From the NCBI GenBank assembly GCA_937958015.1, contig CALGOA010000005.1, forward strand, positions 1 through 42,103: a stretch of DNA of 42,103 bases, read 5' to 3'. Source of the stretch: an uncultured Acidimicrobiales bacterium (GTDB lineage: Bacteria; Actinomycetota; Acidimicrobiia; Acidimicrobiales; SZUA-35). Under the pieces are notes generated by a model, which was given only the letters and a program-made list of their open reading frames with translations, ran no database searches and was not told where the DNA came from. Shown here piece by piece: positions 34,312 to 42,103 of this stretch (its first letter is position 1; each line of letters begins with the position of its first letter). A program made the translations under genes and the position numbers.

Positions 34312-35952
34312 ATGTCCCAGTTGTCGAACGCTCCTGTACGTCGCGCTACCGAGCGCGGCTACATCATTGCGTCCACCGCACTCCTGCTGATTCCGTTGAT
34401 GATCTTCGCGGCGTTCGCCGTGGACGTCGGCGGCTGGTATGCCGAGGCCGACCGGGCCCAGCGCGCTGCCGACGCGGCCGCACTGTCGGGTGTGGTGAAG
34501 ATGCCCGACTTCGTCGCCGCCACCGCCACCGCCCGTGCCACCGCTCTTGAGAACGGATACGACCACTCCGACCCCGATGTGAACGTCGTCGTCGAGCGGC
34601 GAGGATCACAGGGCCTGCACGTGCAGATCGAAACCAAGGGTGAGTCCTACTTCGGCAAGGTCGTGCTGGACGAGATCGATATCGATCGTTTCGCCACCGC
34701 CGAGTACATCCTCCCTGTTCCACTGGGTAACCCCGGGAGCTCGCTGGGTTCGGGTATCGGGCCGACCGGCGTTCCCGGAGCGCCCCGTGAAAACCTGCTG
34801 CTGGCCCTGAACTCCTACTGCCAGGGTTACCAGAACGGCGACCCGTTCGGTGTTGGTTGGCAGGGCAACCGGACGTGTGGCGATCCCGGGGACATCGTAA
34901 ATAGCCGGTACGACGCCGATGGATACGACTTCATCATCGACCTCACCGGACCCGACGACATGGCGGCTCCGGTCACGGGTGCGTGGGATGTCCAGATCTT
35001 CGAACCGGGCCTGTGCAATCAGGACTTCGAATCCACCGACGGCACCGGGAACCGGATTCAGACGACACTGTGGAAGGGCGACAACACGCTCTTTTCCGAC
35101 GACGACAACAAGACGGACGCCAATAGGGCGATCAACACGGTTTCCGGAGCTCCCGATCCATATCTCTGGCCGGCGACTGCGTGCGGCAGCGCAACGAGTC
35201 AGTGGGTCACGGCATACCGCATTCAGTCGGGAGACCCGCGGGGTCGTTGGGTTCTCAACACCCGGTCCCTCCCAAACACCGCCGAAACCAATCTGAACTC
35301 TTACGGCATACGGGTCGTTCCCGCCGGTGGTACGGCACCCTGTGGTTCGCTGGTGGCATCCTCCAGCTGTCCTCAGGTCTACGCACGCACATGGCTTCCA
35401 ATCTATGTTCCGAACAACATTCGTGACCTGGGCGGGGTGAACGTCCCGACGATCGGTGGATCGGAGGCGCTGTTCTATCTGGCGACCATCGACGAGGTTC
35501 ACAAGGGCAAGACGCTCGAAATCAAGTTGTTCGACCCGGGCGAGGGTATGGACAACATGCAGGTGCTGACTCCCGATAACGCCCGTCTGCCGTTTCAGAT
35601 CGCAACGATGCCCGAAGGTGGCACGCAGGGTTCGTTCGCCGCCAATACCAGCACGTGTACGGTCGGTGCGAACACGTATGAGTGCCTGCGGGTGGCGGAA
35701 TGGATCGCCCCGGCTGCAGCCCGAACCGACTTCTACAACGGCAACGAAGTAACCATTCGTATCCAGATTCCCTCCAACTACCAGTGTGTTCAGGACAACC
35801 CGGCAACACCGCTCACCGATGAGAGCAATTGCTGGTGGCGCATTCGGTATGAGCCCCTAACCAACCCGAACACGGGCAACGTCGGCACCGTGACCGACCG
35901 AACCACCTGGAGTATCCGGGTGATCGGTGATCCGATCCGTCTGACCGAATAA
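34312..35952 (+). CDS. Tad-domain (TadE/G-like) secreted protein
   Basis: 546 residues. The N-terminus matches the Flp-pilus Tad domain: RGYIIASTALLLIPLMIFAA followed by AVDVGGWYAEADRAQRAADA, with one membrane helix at about 17-38. After it comes a Gly/Pro linker and a large, Cys-containing extracytoplasmic part (about 380 residues) that I do not recognise. No other tad genes (ATPase, prepilin peptidase, secretin) are in the window, so it may be an orphan surface protein. The ATG at 34312 has no clear Shine-Dalgarno. Confidence 0.65.
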   Translation: MSQLSNAPVRRATERGYIIASTALLLIPLMIFAAFAVDVGGWYAEADRAQRAADAAALSGVVKMPDFVAATATARATALENGYDHSDPDVNVVVERRGSQGLHVQIETKGESYFGKVVLDEIDIDRFATAEYILPVPLGNPGSSLGSGIGPTGVPGAPRENLLLALNSYCQGYQNGDPFGVGWQGNRTCGDPGDIVNSRYDADGYDFIIDLTGPDDMAAPVTGAWDVQIFEPGLCNQDFESTDGTGNRIQTTLWKGDNTLFSDDDNKTDANRAINTVSGAPDPYLWPATACGSATSQWVTAYRIQSGDPRGRWVLNTRSLPNTAETNLNSYGIRVVPAGGTAPCGSLVASSSCPQVYARTWLPIYVPNNIRDLGGVNVPTIGGSEALFYLATIDEVHKGKTLEIKLFDPGEGMDNMQVLTPDNARLPFQIATMPEGGTQGSFAANTSTCTVGANTYECLRVAEWIAPAAARTDFYNGNEVTIRIQIPSNYQCVQDNPATPLTDESNCWWRIRYEPLTNPNTGNVGTVTDRTTWSIRVIGDPIRLTE

Positions 35953-35981
35953 TCCTCCTCGGTGCCGTCCGATTCGGGCGG

Positions 35982-35987
35982 CACACT
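35982..35987 (+). promoter_or_regulatory. -10 box of the CopC-like gene
   Basis: CACACT, six bases, then GTG at 35994: the same spacing as the other leaderless starts. Confidence 0.35.
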
Positions 35988-35993
35988 ACATAG

Positions 35994-36524
35994 GTGATGT
36001 TGCGGCTCGTTTCGCTCTGCCTGCTCGGTGCCCTGGTGTTTTCACCGGCCCCGGTGGCGGCCGATGCGGTCTTCGTGGCGTCGTCACCAGCTATCCGAGG
36101 GCTGGTCGGACCACCGATCGACACCCTCGAGATCGTGTTCAACGAAGTCGTCACCGAAGCGGCGATCACCGTGTCGGGTCCCGAGGGTCTTCTGACCCCG
36201 ACCGAGTCGGTTCGCGAAGGGCGGATCGTCTCGCTGTCGTTCGATCCGATCGAAACCGAAGGGGTCTACGAGGTTCGGTATTCGGTGATCTCGGTCGACA
36301 CCGACCCGGTGAGCGGCGGCTTTCAGTTCACCGTGCAGGAGGGTGCTCCCGCACCACTACCGGCCTCCAGTATCCCGATTCCCGACGAAGGAATCAGCGG
36401 GCTGACACTCGTTGCCGGCGCTGTGGCCGGCGGTGCCGTGGTGGCCATCGGTCTGCAGACGATGCGAAGAACCCGACGGTTGCGACAACTCACCTCCGGG
36501 GACGGCGTACCCTCAACCGGGTGA
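35994..36524 (+). CDS. CopC-like secreted protein with C-terminal anchor
   Basis: 176 residues: signal peptide (LVSLCLLGALVFSPAPVAAD), a CopC-type immunoglobulin domain (VFVASSPAIRG, LEIVFNEVV, GVYEVRYSVISVDTDPVSGG then FQFTV) and a hydrophobic anchor (LVAGAVAGGAVVAIG) with a basic tail. Canonical CopC binds copper through a His at the mature N-terminus and a D-x-H motif; here the corresponding positions look like Asp (ADAV...) and DTD, so copper binding is doubtful. Overlaps rimO by GTGA. Confidence 0.75.
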   Translation: MMLRLVSLCLLGALVFSPAPVAADAVFVASSPAIRGLVGPPIDTLEIVFNEVVTEAAITVSGPEGLLTPTESVREGRIVSLSFDPIETEGVYEVRYSVISVDTDPVSGGFQFTVQEGAPAPLPASSIPIPDEGISGLTLVAGAVAGGAVVAIGLQTMRRTRRLRQLTSGDGVPSTG

Positions 36525-37774
36525 GTCGTACGTACTGGGTCGAGACCCTCGGCTGCCCCAAGAATCAGGTCGATTCCGACAAGCTGGTCGGGACGATGGT
36601 CGCCGACGGCCTCACCGCAGCCGACGGGCCAGACACCGCTGATGTTGTTGTGGTGAACACGTGCGCCTTCATCGAGAGCGCTCGGGAAGAGAGCGTCAAC
36701 ACAATTTTGGCGCTCACCGATGCGAAGGCCCCCGGCGCGGAAGTTGTCGTGACCGGCTGCATGGCCGAGCGGTACGGCGACGAACTCGCCGACGCTCTGC
36801 CCGAGGTGCAGCAGGTCAGCGGCTTCGGTACCCCGGTGTCGCTTGGCGCCACCCGGTCCGCAGGTTCGGCTGTTGTACCTGCGTTCGATCTCCTGAACCT
36901 GCCCCGCCCGGCATCGTCATCACCGTGGGCATACGTGAAGATTGCCGAGGGTTGTGATCGCAATTGCGGTTTCTGCGCCATTCCAAGTTTCCGAGGTAAG
37001 CAGCGGTCCCGGACCATCGACTCGATCGTGACCGAAGCGGAACAGACCGAGGCCCGTGAGATCGTTCTGGTGGCACAGGATCTGGCTGCCTTCGGTCGGG
37101 ATCAAGGGGTGGGCGAACGTCAGATCGTCGAGTTGGTCGAAGCGGTTTCACAAAAGGTGGATTGGGTTCGGCTGCTGTACTTGTATCCGTCCGATCTCAA
37201 CGACCGTCTGATCGACACCATTTGTGCCACCGGTGTTCCGTACTTCGACCTTTCCCTTCAACACGTCAGTCGACCGTTGGTTCGGCGAATGCGTCGCTGG
37301 GGGAGTGGCGAGATCTTCAGCGAACGAATCGAAGCCATCCGAGACCGGGAACCGAACGCGGCCTTCCGCTCCAATTTCATCGTCGGGTATCCGGGTGAGA
37401 CCGAGGAGGATCATGATGCGCTGATTCGTTTCGTCGATGAGACCCGGCTCGACTGGTGCGGCTTCTTCTCCTATTCACCCGAGGAGGGCACGTACGCCTT
37501 CGATCTCGACGACCAGATACCCGAGGGGCTGGTCGCCGACCGACTCTCCGAGTTGACCGAACTGCAGGATCGGATCACCGCTGAACGCCAGGACGACCGA
37601 ATCGGTGGCACCGAGATGGTGTTGGTCGACTCGCCAGGCGTGGCCCGCTCCGTTCGGGAGGCGCCCGAAATCGACGGCCTCATCTCGGTTCCCGAGGATC
37701 TCGAGGTTGGCCAGTTCCACAAGGTGGAGATCATCGATGCGGCGGGACCGGATTTGACGGCGAGGCCGACGTGA
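36521..37774 (+). CDS. rimO: Ribosomal protein S12 methylthiotransferase
   Basis: Radical-SAM enzyme that adds a methylthio group to a conserved Asp of ribosomal protein S12. 417 residues. The N-terminal UPF0004 domain has cysteines in TLGCPKNQVDSDKLVG, VNTCAF and TGCMAERYG; the radical-SAM cysteines are in CDRNCGFC; a C-terminal TRAM-like part (about 355-415) follows. Start GTG overlaps the CopC-like stop (GTGA); its stop overlaps the pgsA start likewise. A TACCCT box seven bases upstream could give it an own leaderless message. Confidence 0.93.
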   Translation: MSRTYWVETLGCPKNQVDSDKLVGTMVADGLTAADGPDTADVVVVNTCAFIESAREESVNTILALTDAKAPGAEVVVTGCMAERYGDELADALPEVQQVSGFGTPVSLGATRSAGSAVVPAFDLLNLPRPASSSPWAYVKIAEGCDRNCGFCAIPSFRGKQRSRTIDSIVTEAEQTEAREIVLVAQDLAAFGRDQGVGERQIVELVEAVSQKVDWVRLLYLYPSDLNDRLIDTICATGVPYFDLSLQHVSRPLVRRMRRWGSGEIFSERIEAIRDREPNAAFRSNFIVGYPGETEEDHDALIRFVDETRLDWCGFFSYSPEEGTYAFDLDDQIPEGLVADRLSELTELQDRITAERQDDRIGGTEMVLVDSPGVARSVREAPEIDGLISVPEDLEVGQFHKVEIIDAAGPDLTARPT

Positions 37775-38361
37775 CCACCCCCGTCTCTTCACCGCAGCAG
37801 AATGCGCTGCTCGGATCGTCCCGTTGGGCGTTGGCTGCGAATTCCCTCACCCTCGGTCGGTTGGTGCTGACTCCGGTCTTCGTACTGATGATCCTGCACC
37901 AGAACCCCTGGTGGCCCAGCTTTGTGATGGGCTGGTTCCTCGGTTTCACCGACTGGTACGACGGCAAACTGGCCCGGCACGCCGAACCCACCCGGTTCGG
38001 CGCATTCTGGGACCCACTGGCCGACAAGGCGGTGGTCCTCGGGGCCGGGTTCGCTCTGGTCGGGATCGGCCGGTGGTTCTGGCTCCCCATGGTGCTGATC
38101 ACCATTCGCGAGGTAGGGCTCACCGTTTACCGCAGCTACTGGGCCCGCCGCAGTCTTGCGATCCCGGCCCGTACCTCGGCGAAGTACAAAACGTTTGTCC
38201 AGGGCCTGGCCATCTCCAGCGCTACTTTCCCACCCATCGAGAACAATGTCGCGTGGATCACCGATGTGCTGTTGTGGATCGCGGTTGCTTTCACCTTGTA
38301 CACCGGAGCCCAGTACTTCCTCGACGGGCGCTCGGCGCTCAGCAATACGGGTTCCCGCTAA
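37771..38361 (+). CDS. pgsA: CDP-alcohol phosphatidyltransferase (PgsA-like)
   Basis: Membrane enzyme of 196 residues with the CDP-alcohol transferase signature DWYDGKLARHAEPTRFGAFW followed by DPLADK, whose Asp residues bind the metal. Most likely makes phosphatidylglycerol phosphate from CDP-diacylglycerol, the product of CdsA at 1388. Six hydrophobic segments are expected. The GTG start overlaps rimO (GTGA). The next about 110 bases up to the S33 gene show no clear signal except a -10 box. Confidence 0.85.
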   Translation: MTTPVSSPQQNALLGSSRWALAANSLTLGRLVLTPVFVLMILHQNPWWPSFVMGWFLGFTDWYDGKLARHAEPTRFGAFWDPLADKAVVLGAGFALVGIGRWFWLPMVLITIREVGLTVYRSYWARRSLAIPARTSAKYKTFVQGLAISSATFPPIENNVAWITDVLLWIAVAFTLYTGAQYFLDGRSALSNTGSR

Positions 38362-38465
38362 CTTCGGACCCTCCCGCACACGGGTCGTACCTGATTTTCG
38401 ACCGACGCCGACGCCATCTGAGGACCGGCGACCGCAGGTGGCACCGTCGGGTGGGATACGTGCCC

Positions 38466-38471
38466 TACGGT
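38466..38471 (+). promoter_or_regulatory. -10 box of the S33 hydrolase gene
   Basis: TACGGT, seven bases, then GTG at 38479, in frame with the protein. Same hexamer as before the enolase-superfamily gene. Confidence 0.35.
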
Positions 38472-38478
38472 GACACGG

Positions 38479-40488
38479 GTGTACAACCACCTGCGCCTTT
38501 TCGCGGCTTTCATCGCTTTGCTCCTCGTTGCCTCGGCCTGCACCGGTGGCGGCTCCACGGCCGAATCTGATGACGGCGACGATGATGGGACCACCACCAC
38601 GACCGAGGCGGTTGACGCCGACGGCGACGACGGTTCGCCCGACACCACCGACGCACCTCCAGCCGACGGCGAACTGCAGCCGGTGATCTGTCCCTTCCAA
38701 GAACCCGAGGGTGTCGAGGCCCAATGTAATCAAATCACTGTGCCCGAGAACTGGGACACCGGTGAAGGTTCGGTCACGTTGACCATCGGGGTGCTTCCCA
38801 GTCGCACCCCATCGGACAACGCCCCGATCGTCTATCTCGACGGCGGGCCCGGCGCCCATGCGCTCGACACCCTCTTTCTGCAGTACGGCGAGATTTGGGA
38901 AGGCCTCGCCGAGGACTACGACCTCGTCTTCTTTGACCAGCGGGGTACCGGCTTCTCCGAACCCAGCCTCCGGTGTCCGGAGCTCACCGACCTCACCCGT
39001 GAAGCCGAGGACGATCCCAGCCTCACACCGGAAGAACTGGAGCTCCGGACAAACGAGATTCTGGCCGACTGCGTCGAAGGATTCGCCGCCGCGGGAATCG
39101 ACACGTCCCAGTACAACACGATCAACAATGCCCGCGATACCAACGCCATCCGCGAGGCGCTCGGGCTGGACGAATGGAATCTGCTGGGAATCAGCTACGG
39201 AACGAAGCTGGCGTTGGAGATCGTGCGCCAATTTCCTGACACCGTCCGGTCGTCGGTGATCGACAGTGTGTATCCCCCTCAGGTCGACTCGACCCGCGAC
39301 GGATCCCAAACCTTTCTCGACAGCTTCGAACTGGTGTCGGCTGCGTGTGACGCCGAACCCGCCTGCGCCGCGCAGGGCAACCTGAAGGACCGAATGGTCG
39401 CAGCGGCTACCGAACTCGAGGAGTCTCCCCGCGAGGTGATCGTGACCGACTTCCTAACCGGCGAGAGCGACACCGTTCAGGTGAACGGTGATGCGCTGGT
39501 CGGACTGGTGGCCGGTGGGTTGTACTCGCCCTTCGCCTTCACCGACTGGCCCGAAATGCTCACCGATATCGAAGACGGGGGCACCACTGCGCTCGGCACC
39601 TACCTGTCATTGGATCGCACAAACGAACCCTTCCTCACCGCCGGAATGTTCCTGACCTTCCAATGCAACGAAGAGGTGCCGTTCGCCGATGCGGCCGAGG
39701 TCGAAGCCGCTGCGGTTGAGGACCCATTCGGCCTCTACGATTCCGCGTTCGAATCGGCCAGCCTCATCGAGACCTGTGAGGCTTACGGAGCCATCGAGCC
39801 CGACCCCGTGTTGAACGAACCCGTGACGAGTGACATTCCCACCCTCGTCCTAGCCGGAGAGTTTGACCCCGTGACGCCACCTTCGTGGAGTGAGCTGGCC
39901 GCCGAGACCCTCCCGAACTCGCAGTACGTTCTTCTGACCGGGGAATCACACGGTGTGTCGGGGAGCCCCTGTGGCAGAACCCTGATTCGAGAGTTCCTCG
40001 ATGACCCGGAAGGCGAGGTCGACACCGATTGCGCCGATGACGGAGCCGCAGCGTTCGTGTCCTCCGAGGTGGTGGTCGAAGTGGAACCCACCGTGGTGAG
40101 CTTCTCGGTCGAACCCGAGACCACCGTGATTCAGCCGGTCGGATGGGACAACACCAACGTCGGTGGCGTGTTCGATTCCCGACGGTCCAGTTCGTTGCTC
40201 GACGTGGCCGAACTGCTGCAGCTTTCCGGCCCCGAGCAGATAGCCGACGAGATCGAGAGATTCCTGAACTCACAGGTGTCGGTTCAGTTCGGTGAACCCT
40301 CCGACTCGGACCTGGGCGATGGGGACTGGACCTTCCGGACCGCCGACAACGGCCGTATCGCCGTCGACTTCTATCAGCGAGGCGGAGGCCAGGAGACCGA
40401 CGTCGTGGTGCTGATCGCCAACACGGCCGAACTGGAAGCCCTACGGGAGCAGCTGCTCGAACCCGCCGTTGAAGGGTTCCGTTCCTAG
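38479..40488 (+). CDS. Secreted S33-family alpha/beta hydrolase lipoprotein
   Basis: About 669 residues. A lipoprotein signal (RLFAAFIALLLVASAC) puts Cys at residue 21; a Ser/Asp/Thr-rich linker follows. The hydrolase domain has the oxyanion motif YLDGGPGAH, the nucleophile in GISYGTKLA, the Asp in GEFDPVTPP and the His in GESHG, as in tripeptidyl aminopeptidase/proline iminopeptidase-like S33 enzymes. Roughly 160 residues beyond the His are an extra domain I do not recognise. I prefer GTG 38479 because a TACGGT box lies seven bases before it; GTG 38470 is the alternative. Confidence 0.82.
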   Translation: MYNHLRLFAAFIALLLVASACTGGGSTAESDDGDDDGTTTTTEAVDADGDDGSPDTTDAPPADGELQPVICPFQEPEGVEAQCNQITVPENWDTGEGSVTLTIGVLPSRTPSDNAPIVYLDGGPGAHALDTLFLQYGEIWEGLAEDYDLVFFDQRGTGFSEPSLRCPELTDLTREAEDDPSLTPEELELRTNEILADCVEGFAAAGIDTSQYNTINNARDTNAIREALGLDEWNLLGISYGTKLALEIVRQFPDTVRSSVIDSVYPPQVDSTRDGSQTFLDSFELVSAACDAEPACAAQGNLKDRMVAAATELEESPREVIVTDFLTGESDTVQVNGDALVGLVAGGLYSPFAFTDWPEMLTDIEDGGTTALGTYLSLDRTNEPFLTAGMFLTFQCNEEVPFADAAEVEAAAVEDPFGLYDSAFESASLIETCEAYGAIEPDPVLNEPVTSDIPTLVLAGEFDPVTPPSWSELAAETLPNSQYVLLTGESHGVSGSPCGRTLIREFLDDPEGEVDTDCADDGAAAFVSSEVVVEVEPTVVSFSVEPETTVIQPVGWDNTNVGGVFDSRRSSSLLDVAELLQLSGPEQIADEIERFLNSQVSVQFGEPSDSDLGDGDWTFRTADNGRIAVDFYQRGGGQETDVVVLIANTAELEALREQLLEPAVEGFRS

Positions 40489-40501
40489 AGGTCTGACCCA
40501 A

Positions 40502-40543
40502 CCGGATGGACCCGGACCCACTTGTGGGTCTGGCTCCATCCGG
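40502..40543 (+). terminator. Long near-perfect hairpin after the S33 gene
   Basis: CCGGATGGA (40502-40510) with TCCATCCGG (40535-40543), one mismatch, then a further ten pairs including GACCCAC (40515-40521) with GTGGGTC (40524-40530), for about 19 pairs in all. It starts 13 bases after the S33 stop and lacks a T run. Confidence 0.55.
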
Positions 40544-40572
40544 CGAACTCGGGCCCGCGGTGTTCGTTGGGG

Positions 40573-40578
40573 CAAGAT
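40573..40578 (+). promoter_or_regulatory. -10 box of cinA, leaderless
   Basis: CAAGAT, six bases, GTG at 40585. The frame is open upstream to 40522 but through the hairpin, so the shorter start is better. Confidence 0.4.
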
Positions 40579-40584
40579 AGGGCG

Positions 40585-41853
40585 GTGAAGGTCGAGATCG
40601 TCGCCATTGGAACCGAACTGCTGCTGGGACAGATCGTCGATACGAACAGTTCGTGGATCGGCGGCGAGTTGGCGGCCGCCGGTCTGGACAGCCACTTCCA
40701 AACCAAGGTCGGTGACAATCCGAATCGAATGCGTGAGTCCCTGGAACTTGCGCTGAGTCGAAGCGACGCCGTCATCTGCTGCGGCGGACTCGGCCCAACC
40801 CAGGATGACCTCACCCGTCAGGTCCTTGCCGATGTGATGGGGGTTGAACTCGAATATCGCGACGACCTCGCCGAGAAGATCGAGGCCATGTTCACCAGTC
40901 GCGGTCGCACGATGCCCCGCAACAACATGTCCCAAGCGATGGTTCCCGTCGGCGCCTCGCCGATTCCCCAACAACCCGGCACTGCGCCCGGGCTGATCTG
41001 CCCGCTCACTTACAACGGCGAGGAACGCGTCATCTACGCAGTGCCGGGCGTGCCCTACGAGATGAAGGAGATGGTTCTGGGGACGATCGTGCCCGACCTG
41101 CGGAAACGCTCGGGGGAGACCGGTGTGATCGCCAGTCGGGTGATGCGCACCTGGGGCCACAGCGAATCGGGTCTGGCGGAGGTCCTTGCCGATCGAATCG
41201 ACGAACTCGACCAGATCGGAAATCCAACCCTCGCCTTCCTGGCGAGCGGAGTCGAGGGCCTCAAAGTGCGGATCACGGCCAAGGCCGCCGACGATACGGC
41301 GGTTCAGGAGATTCTCGATGCAGAACAGCGGATACTTCAGCCGCTGATCGGACGTTGGACCTTCGGATACGACGACGACAACATGGAGACGGTCGTGGTT
41401 CGGGCCCTGAAGGCCCAGGGTCGAACCCTGGCGGTGGCCGAGTCGCTGACGGGCGGGTACCTGTCGGGCCGGATCTGTCAGGTGGCCGGGGTCAGCGAGA
41501 TCTACCGCGGTGGGATCGTGGCCTATGACCCTCGGGTCAAACACGATGTGCTGGGTGTACCCGAAGGCCCGGTCGTGACCGAGGAAGCTGCGGCCGCAAT
41601 GGCTGAGGGCGTCTGTCGGCTCCTGGGTACCGATGTCGGCTTGGCCACCACCGGGGTCGCCGGCCCCGACGAAGCCGAAGGCAAGCCGGTTGGCACGGTG
41701 TGTATGGCGGTCAGCCTGATGATGGGGGAGGGCGACGATGCCGAGCGCTACACCCGGACGGCCACCGTCCGGCTGCCAGGAGATCGCGAACGCATCCGAC
41801 AATTCAGCACCATCACCATTCTGGACATGCTTCGCAAGATGCTTGGGGGGTAG
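40585..41853 (+). CDS. cinA: CinA family nicotinamide-nucleotide amidohydrolase
   Basis: 422 residues with the two CinA parts: an N-terminal MoaB/MogA-like domain (VEIVAIGTELLLGQIVDTNS, GGLGPTQDD) and the C-terminal PncC domain (LAVAESLTGGYLSGRICQVA, GVAGPDEAEGKPVGTV). The C-terminal part deamidates NMN to nicotinate mononucleotide in pyridine-nucleotide recycling; the N-terminal part acts on ADP-ribose-type compounds in known members. Length is normal for the two-domain form. In several bacteria cinA is next to pgsA and recA, which partly holds here. Confidence 0.94.
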   Translation: MKVEIVAIGTELLLGQIVDTNSSWIGGELAAAGLDSHFQTKVGDNPNRMRESLELALSRSDAVICCGGLGPTQDDLTRQVLADVMGVELEYRDDLAEKIEAMFTSRGRTMPRNNMSQAMVPVGASPIPQQPGTAPGLICPLTYNGEERVIYAVPGVPYEMKEMVLGTIVPDLRKRSGETGVIASRVMRTWGHSESGLAEVLADRIDELDQIGNPTLAFLASGVEGLKVRITAKAADDTAVQEILDAEQRILQPLIGRWTFGYDDDNMETVVVRALKAQGRTLAVAESLTGGYLSGRICQVAGVSEIYRGGIVAYDPRVKHDVLGVPEGPVVTEEAAAAMAEGVCRLLGTDVGLATTGVAGPDEAEGKPVGTVCMAVSLMMGEGDDAERYTRTATVRLPGDRERIRQFSTITILDMLRKMLGG

Positions 41854-41865
41854 GCGGCCTGTGCT

Positions 41866-41881
41866 GGCCCCTCCGGGGGCC
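41866..41881 (+). terminator. cinA terminator-like hairpin
   Basis: GGCCCC (41866-41871) and GGGGCC (41876-41881) with a TCCG loop, 12 bases after the cinA stop; it is also part of the left arm of the larger inverted repeat. Confidence 0.5.
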
Positions 41882-42101
41882 GTTCCATCGCCACGGAGGC
41901 GCAGCCTCCGGGCATTCCACAATGCGCTCCATCAGACTTACCGGTCCAAACAATCCAGCCCTCACACACTCCGTAGAGGAAGAACGCGCTCGGACCTCCC
42001 GGAGGGGTGAGCGCGTTGCTGTGTGAAACCGAGAAGCGACACGAGCGGTTAGTGTCGCGCCGGAGGCTCGGCCTCCGTGGCCAAGAACGGCCCCCGGAGG
42101 G
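41869..42101. repeat. Large nested inverted repeat, MITE-like
   Basis: Left arm 41869-41911 and right arm 42060-42101 match in three blocks: 17 bp (41869-41885 with 42085-42101), 11 bp (41890-41900 with 42071-42081) and 8 bp (41904-41911 with 42060-42067). Each arm also forms its own hairpin (CGGAGGC/GCCTCCG). Inside lie AACGCGCTC/GAGCGCGTT (41983-41991, 42009-42017), TCACACA/TGTGTGA (41962-41968, 42020-42026) and GCGACAC/GTGTCGC (42036-42042, 42052-42058). No gene is visible in these 250 bases. Size and terminal inverted repeats fit a miniature element, but no target duplication can be checked because the window ends two bases further. Confidence 0.5.
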
Positions 42102-42103
42102 AA

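Noticed and set aside
1-42103. CRISPR array, prophage or insertion sequence
   Set aside because: No spaced direct repeats, no phage genes, no transposase or integrase in any frame I read.

Overview
The window reads as a chromosomal stretch of a high-GC actinobacterium. The gene order pyrH-frr-cdsA-dxr-rseP-ispG, then rimP-nusA-ylxR-infB-ylxP-rbfA-truB-ribF, rpsO-pnp, dapB, dapA-rnj-ftsK and rimO-pgsA-cinA is typical of Actinobacteria. GTG starts are frequent and many genes appear to be leaderless. The protein style (long Asp/Pro-rich extension on CdsA, RGG-like tails on IF2 and PNPase, PhoX-type and VTT proteins) made me think of Acidimicrobiia (Ilumatobacter/Microthrix-like lineages). That class-level guess is an inference; I could not run a phylogeny.

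Layout. 1-5301: translation and envelope operon pyrH-frr-cdsA-dxr-rseP, with stop/start overlaps. 5387-6622: ispG, second MEP-pathway gene, with its own promoter. 6726-7654: two small reverse-strand genes (coiled-coil protein, lipoprotein). 7700-15529: ribosome and transcription operon rimP-nusA-ylxR-infB-ylxP-rbfA-truB-ribF behind a promoter and a hairpin leader. 15570-20098: an accessory block (SnoaL-like protein, PhoX-type secreted phosphatase, thioesterase, enolase-superfamily enzyme) lying between ribF and rpsO. 20105-23700: rpsO and pnp with structured leaders, terminators and a 73-nt repeat present in two inverted copies. 23697-28119: dapB and dapA (lysine/peptidoglycan precursor) around a nucleoside hydrolase, a VTT membrane protein and SURF1. 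28231-34200: RNase J, FtsK and a Ca2+/cation antiporter. 34312-41853: Tad-domain secreted protein, CopC-like protein, RimO, PgsA-like phosphatidyltransferase, secreted S33 hydrolase, CinA. 41854-42103: a dense set of nested inverted repeats running to the window edge.

The genes are mostly housekeeping: translation (frr, infB, rbfA, rpsO, rimP, truB, rimO), RNA turnover (pnp, rnj), isoprenoids (dxr, ispG), phospholipids (cdsA, pgsA), lysine/DAP (dapA, dapB) and chromosome segregation (ftsK). I see no defence island, prophage, CRISPR array, tRNA, rRNA or insertion sequence. The unusual signals are at the regulatory and fine-structure level: an inverted 73-nt repeat pair bracketing pnp, an FtsK with two tandem gamma domains, a seven-hairpin pnp leader, a consistent -10-to-start spacing implying leaderless mRNAs (including a 21-codon leader ORF), and a MITE-like palindromic region at the right end.
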